Assembly (NCBI GenBank): GCA_017621295.1
Contig: JAGATI010000007.1
Coordinates: 1 to 34,305, forward strand
Direction of reading: 5' to 3'
From: Clostridia bacterium
GTDB taxonomy: Bacteria; Bacillota_A; Clostridia; TANB77; CAG-508
DNA length: 34,305 bases
Shown: piece after piece, positions 33,097-34,305 of the stretch
How positions within the stretch are numbered: the stretch's first letter is position 1
How the letters are laid out: the number at the start of each line of letters is the position of its first letter
Notes under the pieces: model-generated
The model's input: only the letters and a program-made list of their open reading frames with translations
Told to the model about the DNA's origin: nothing
Databases searched by the model: none
Position numbers and translations under genes: made by a program

Positions 33097-34305
33097 ATGG
33101 CTACAAGTAGTGTAAATTATAAGTATTTTAGTAATAAATCATCAGAAGCGTTTGGTGGTGCATGGGCACAGATATATAATAGAACATTGCATCAACCAAT
33201 GGATTTGTCACAAGTACAACCAAACTTAGATTATTTTAATCTTGACTTAAATGACAATGGTAGTACTGCAAATATGTACAAAGGTCAGATAGTTGTTGTT
33301 ACTAGTGACAATTCAACACAGAATACTAATCTTAAAAGCACATACTCACCATTTGATGATAAGACTGGTAGAACAGGTCCTTATCTGATATATGGATATA
33401 ATGCATCAACAGGTATAAATGGATCTTATTATGCTGATCGTATACTTACATATTCTGAACAACAGGCACATTATGTTAGAAAATATGATCTTGGTTCATA
33501 TTACAGTGGTGTTGGTGAATGGTGGCAAATAACAAGATCAACAAATAATTCAGATAAAGAATTAGCTAACATATATAGAGATTCAGTAAAAGAATTTACA
33601 AATGAACAAGCTATAAGATTTTCATATGGAGAAATATTCAATGACTATACCTACAATAGAGCAGGATCATATGCTCATGCAGAAGGATATCATACATATG
33701 CATTAGGATATGCAAGTAGTACTAAAGGAACAAATACAATTACTTATGGGGATTTTTCTCATGCAGAAGGTCGAAATACATATGCAAAGGGACATTGTTC
33801 CCATGCGGAAGGTAGAGAGACATACGCTAATGGAGATAATTCACATGTAGAAGGAATTACAACAACAACAAATGGAAAAGGTTCTCATGCAGAAGGCTAT
33901 AATGCATACGCTAATGGAGATTATTCTCATGCTGAAGGTAATAATAATAAAGCAATTGGAGTTGCTTCACATGCAGAAGGATATCATACATATGCAAATA
34001 AAGTAGGTTCTCATACAGAAGGATATTATACATTTGCAATTGGAGATTATTCTCATGCAGAAGGGTGTTGTACATATACAAATGAAGATTTTTCTCATGC
34101 AGAAGGATATCATACATATGCAAATGGTAGTAATTCACATGCTGAGGGATGGAGTACATATGCAAATGGAAATAATTCTCATGCAGAAGGCTATAATACA
34201 ACATCAACAGGAATTTATAGTCATACAGAAGGGCAATTTACAAAATCAAATGGAAATCATTCCCATGCAGAAGGCAATAGTACTTTATCATACGGTATTG
34301 GTTCA
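33097..34305 (+). CDS. Second SHAEG-repeat tail fibre, N-terminal part; runs off the window edge
   Basis: This frame of 403 codons opens at ATG 33097 (MATSSVNYKYF), 28 bases after the stop of the first fibre, and continues past the window edge. Residues 55-145 repeat the attachment domain of the first fibre (YKGQIVVVT, SYYADRILT, YDLGSYYSGVGEW), and residues 176-190 have FSYGEIFNDYTYNRA. From residue 192 to the edge there are about 14 SHAEG units. The Asn-ladder block of the first fibre is absent, so this one resembles the hinge plus second half of its neighbour. The two probably compete for, or share, the same docking site on the tail. No terminator or promoter motif separates them, so co-transcription is likely. 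Confidence 0.9.
   Translation, partial: MATSSVNYKYFSNKSSEAFGGAWAQIYNRTLHQPMDLSQVQPNLDYFNLDLNDNGSTANMYKGQIVVVTSDNSTQNTNLKSTYSPFDDKTGRTGPYLIYGYNASTGINGSYYADRILTYSEQQAHYVRKYDLGSYYSGVGEWWQITRSTNNSDKELANIYRDSVKEFTNEQAIRFSYGEIFNDYTYNRAGSYAHAEGYHTYALGYASSTKGTNTITYGDFSHAEGRNTYAKGHCSHAEGRETYANGDNSHVEGITTTTNGKGSHAEGYNAYANGDYSHAEGNNNKAIGVASHAEGYHTYANKVGSHTEGYYTFAIGDYSHAEGCCTYTNEDFSHAEGYHTYANGSNSHAEGWSTYANGNNSHAEGYNTTSTGIYSHTEGQFTKSNGNHSHAEGNSTLSYGIGS
33670..34305 (+). repeat. Coding repeats: SHAEG units in the second fibre
   Basis: About 14 units of roughly 14 codons, continuing past the window edge. Several match units of the first fibre nearly base for base, for example AAAGCAATTGG-GTTGCTTC and TACAAAATCAAATGGA. 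Confidence 0.85.

Noticed and set aside
33911..34207. Minus-strand open frame opposite the second fibre
   Set aside because: It is the antisense shadow of the SHAEG repeats; its periodic LH-rich sequence simply mirrors them.
29394..34305. Regularly spaced repeats resembling a CRISPR array
   Set aside because: The ~42-base period is in frame, the repeats are degenerate, and they encode SHAEG units in long open frames; there are no unique spacers.
27483..34305. Diversity-generating retroelement acting on the fibre
   Set aside because: No reverse transcriptase gene and no template/variable repeat pair with adenine-biased differences is visible in the window.

Overview
The window is part of an AT-rich tailed-phage genome, probably a large virulent phage of Bacteroidota. 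The basis for this is: very long virion-type genes (1578, 1130 and 1861 codons) in dense blocks; trimeric fibre genes built on YadA-type head repeats; a primase-helicase, a DnaQ-type exonuclease and a phage S1-domain protein; BspA-like (DUF285) repeat proteins; promoter-like sites close to the Bacteroidota TTTG / TAnnTTTG pattern; and almost no Shine-Dalgarno sequences. The standard code fits: 14 of the 22 genes complete in the window end in TAA, 4 in TGA and 4 in TAG, and the giant genes contain no in-frame TAG. No tRNA, rRNA, CRISPR array, integrase or capsid/terminase gene is visible.

Layout: (1) 1-6261, minus strand: end of a BspA-like gene, a small unknown gene, a 1578-residue virion-type protein, a zinc-ribbon protein and a small unknown. 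(2) 6347-7387, plus: a lone homing-endonuclease-like gene between virion genes. (3) 7405-8313, minus: a virion structural protein. (4) 8454-12874, plus: an 11-codon leader ORF overlapping the start of an AEP primase-SF2 helicase fusion, then two small unknowns and a strong terminator; 12959-14625 follows with two adjacent BspA-like genes. (5) 14624-14787: a 37-bp-arm hairpin and a two-way terminator between converging operons. (6) 14815-20364, minus: acidic-tailed protein, S1-domain protein, ADP-ribosyltransferase-like protein, small unknown, YqeY-like protein, DnaQ/ExoX-like exonuclease, unknown. (7) 20492-34305, plus: a tail/baseplate and fibre cluster ending in two adjacent paralogous fibre genes, the second cut by the window edge.

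The main pattern is two candidate promoter classes. Genes of replication and host takeover (helicase, S1 protein, exonuclease operon, endonuclease, 110-residue protein) are preceded by nTTG-N20/21-TATATT. Virion-type genes (1578-residue protein, 302-residue protein, 568-residue protein, fibre) are preceded by TATTTTTA, usually 34-53 bases before the start. All three divergent intergenic regions carry one of each, facing opposite ways. The BspA-like, acidic-tailed and ADP-ribosyltransferase-like genes carry the TATTTTTA class, which suggests they are made late and may be carried in the virion. This is inferred from reading the sequence; motif statistics and transcription-start mapping would test it.
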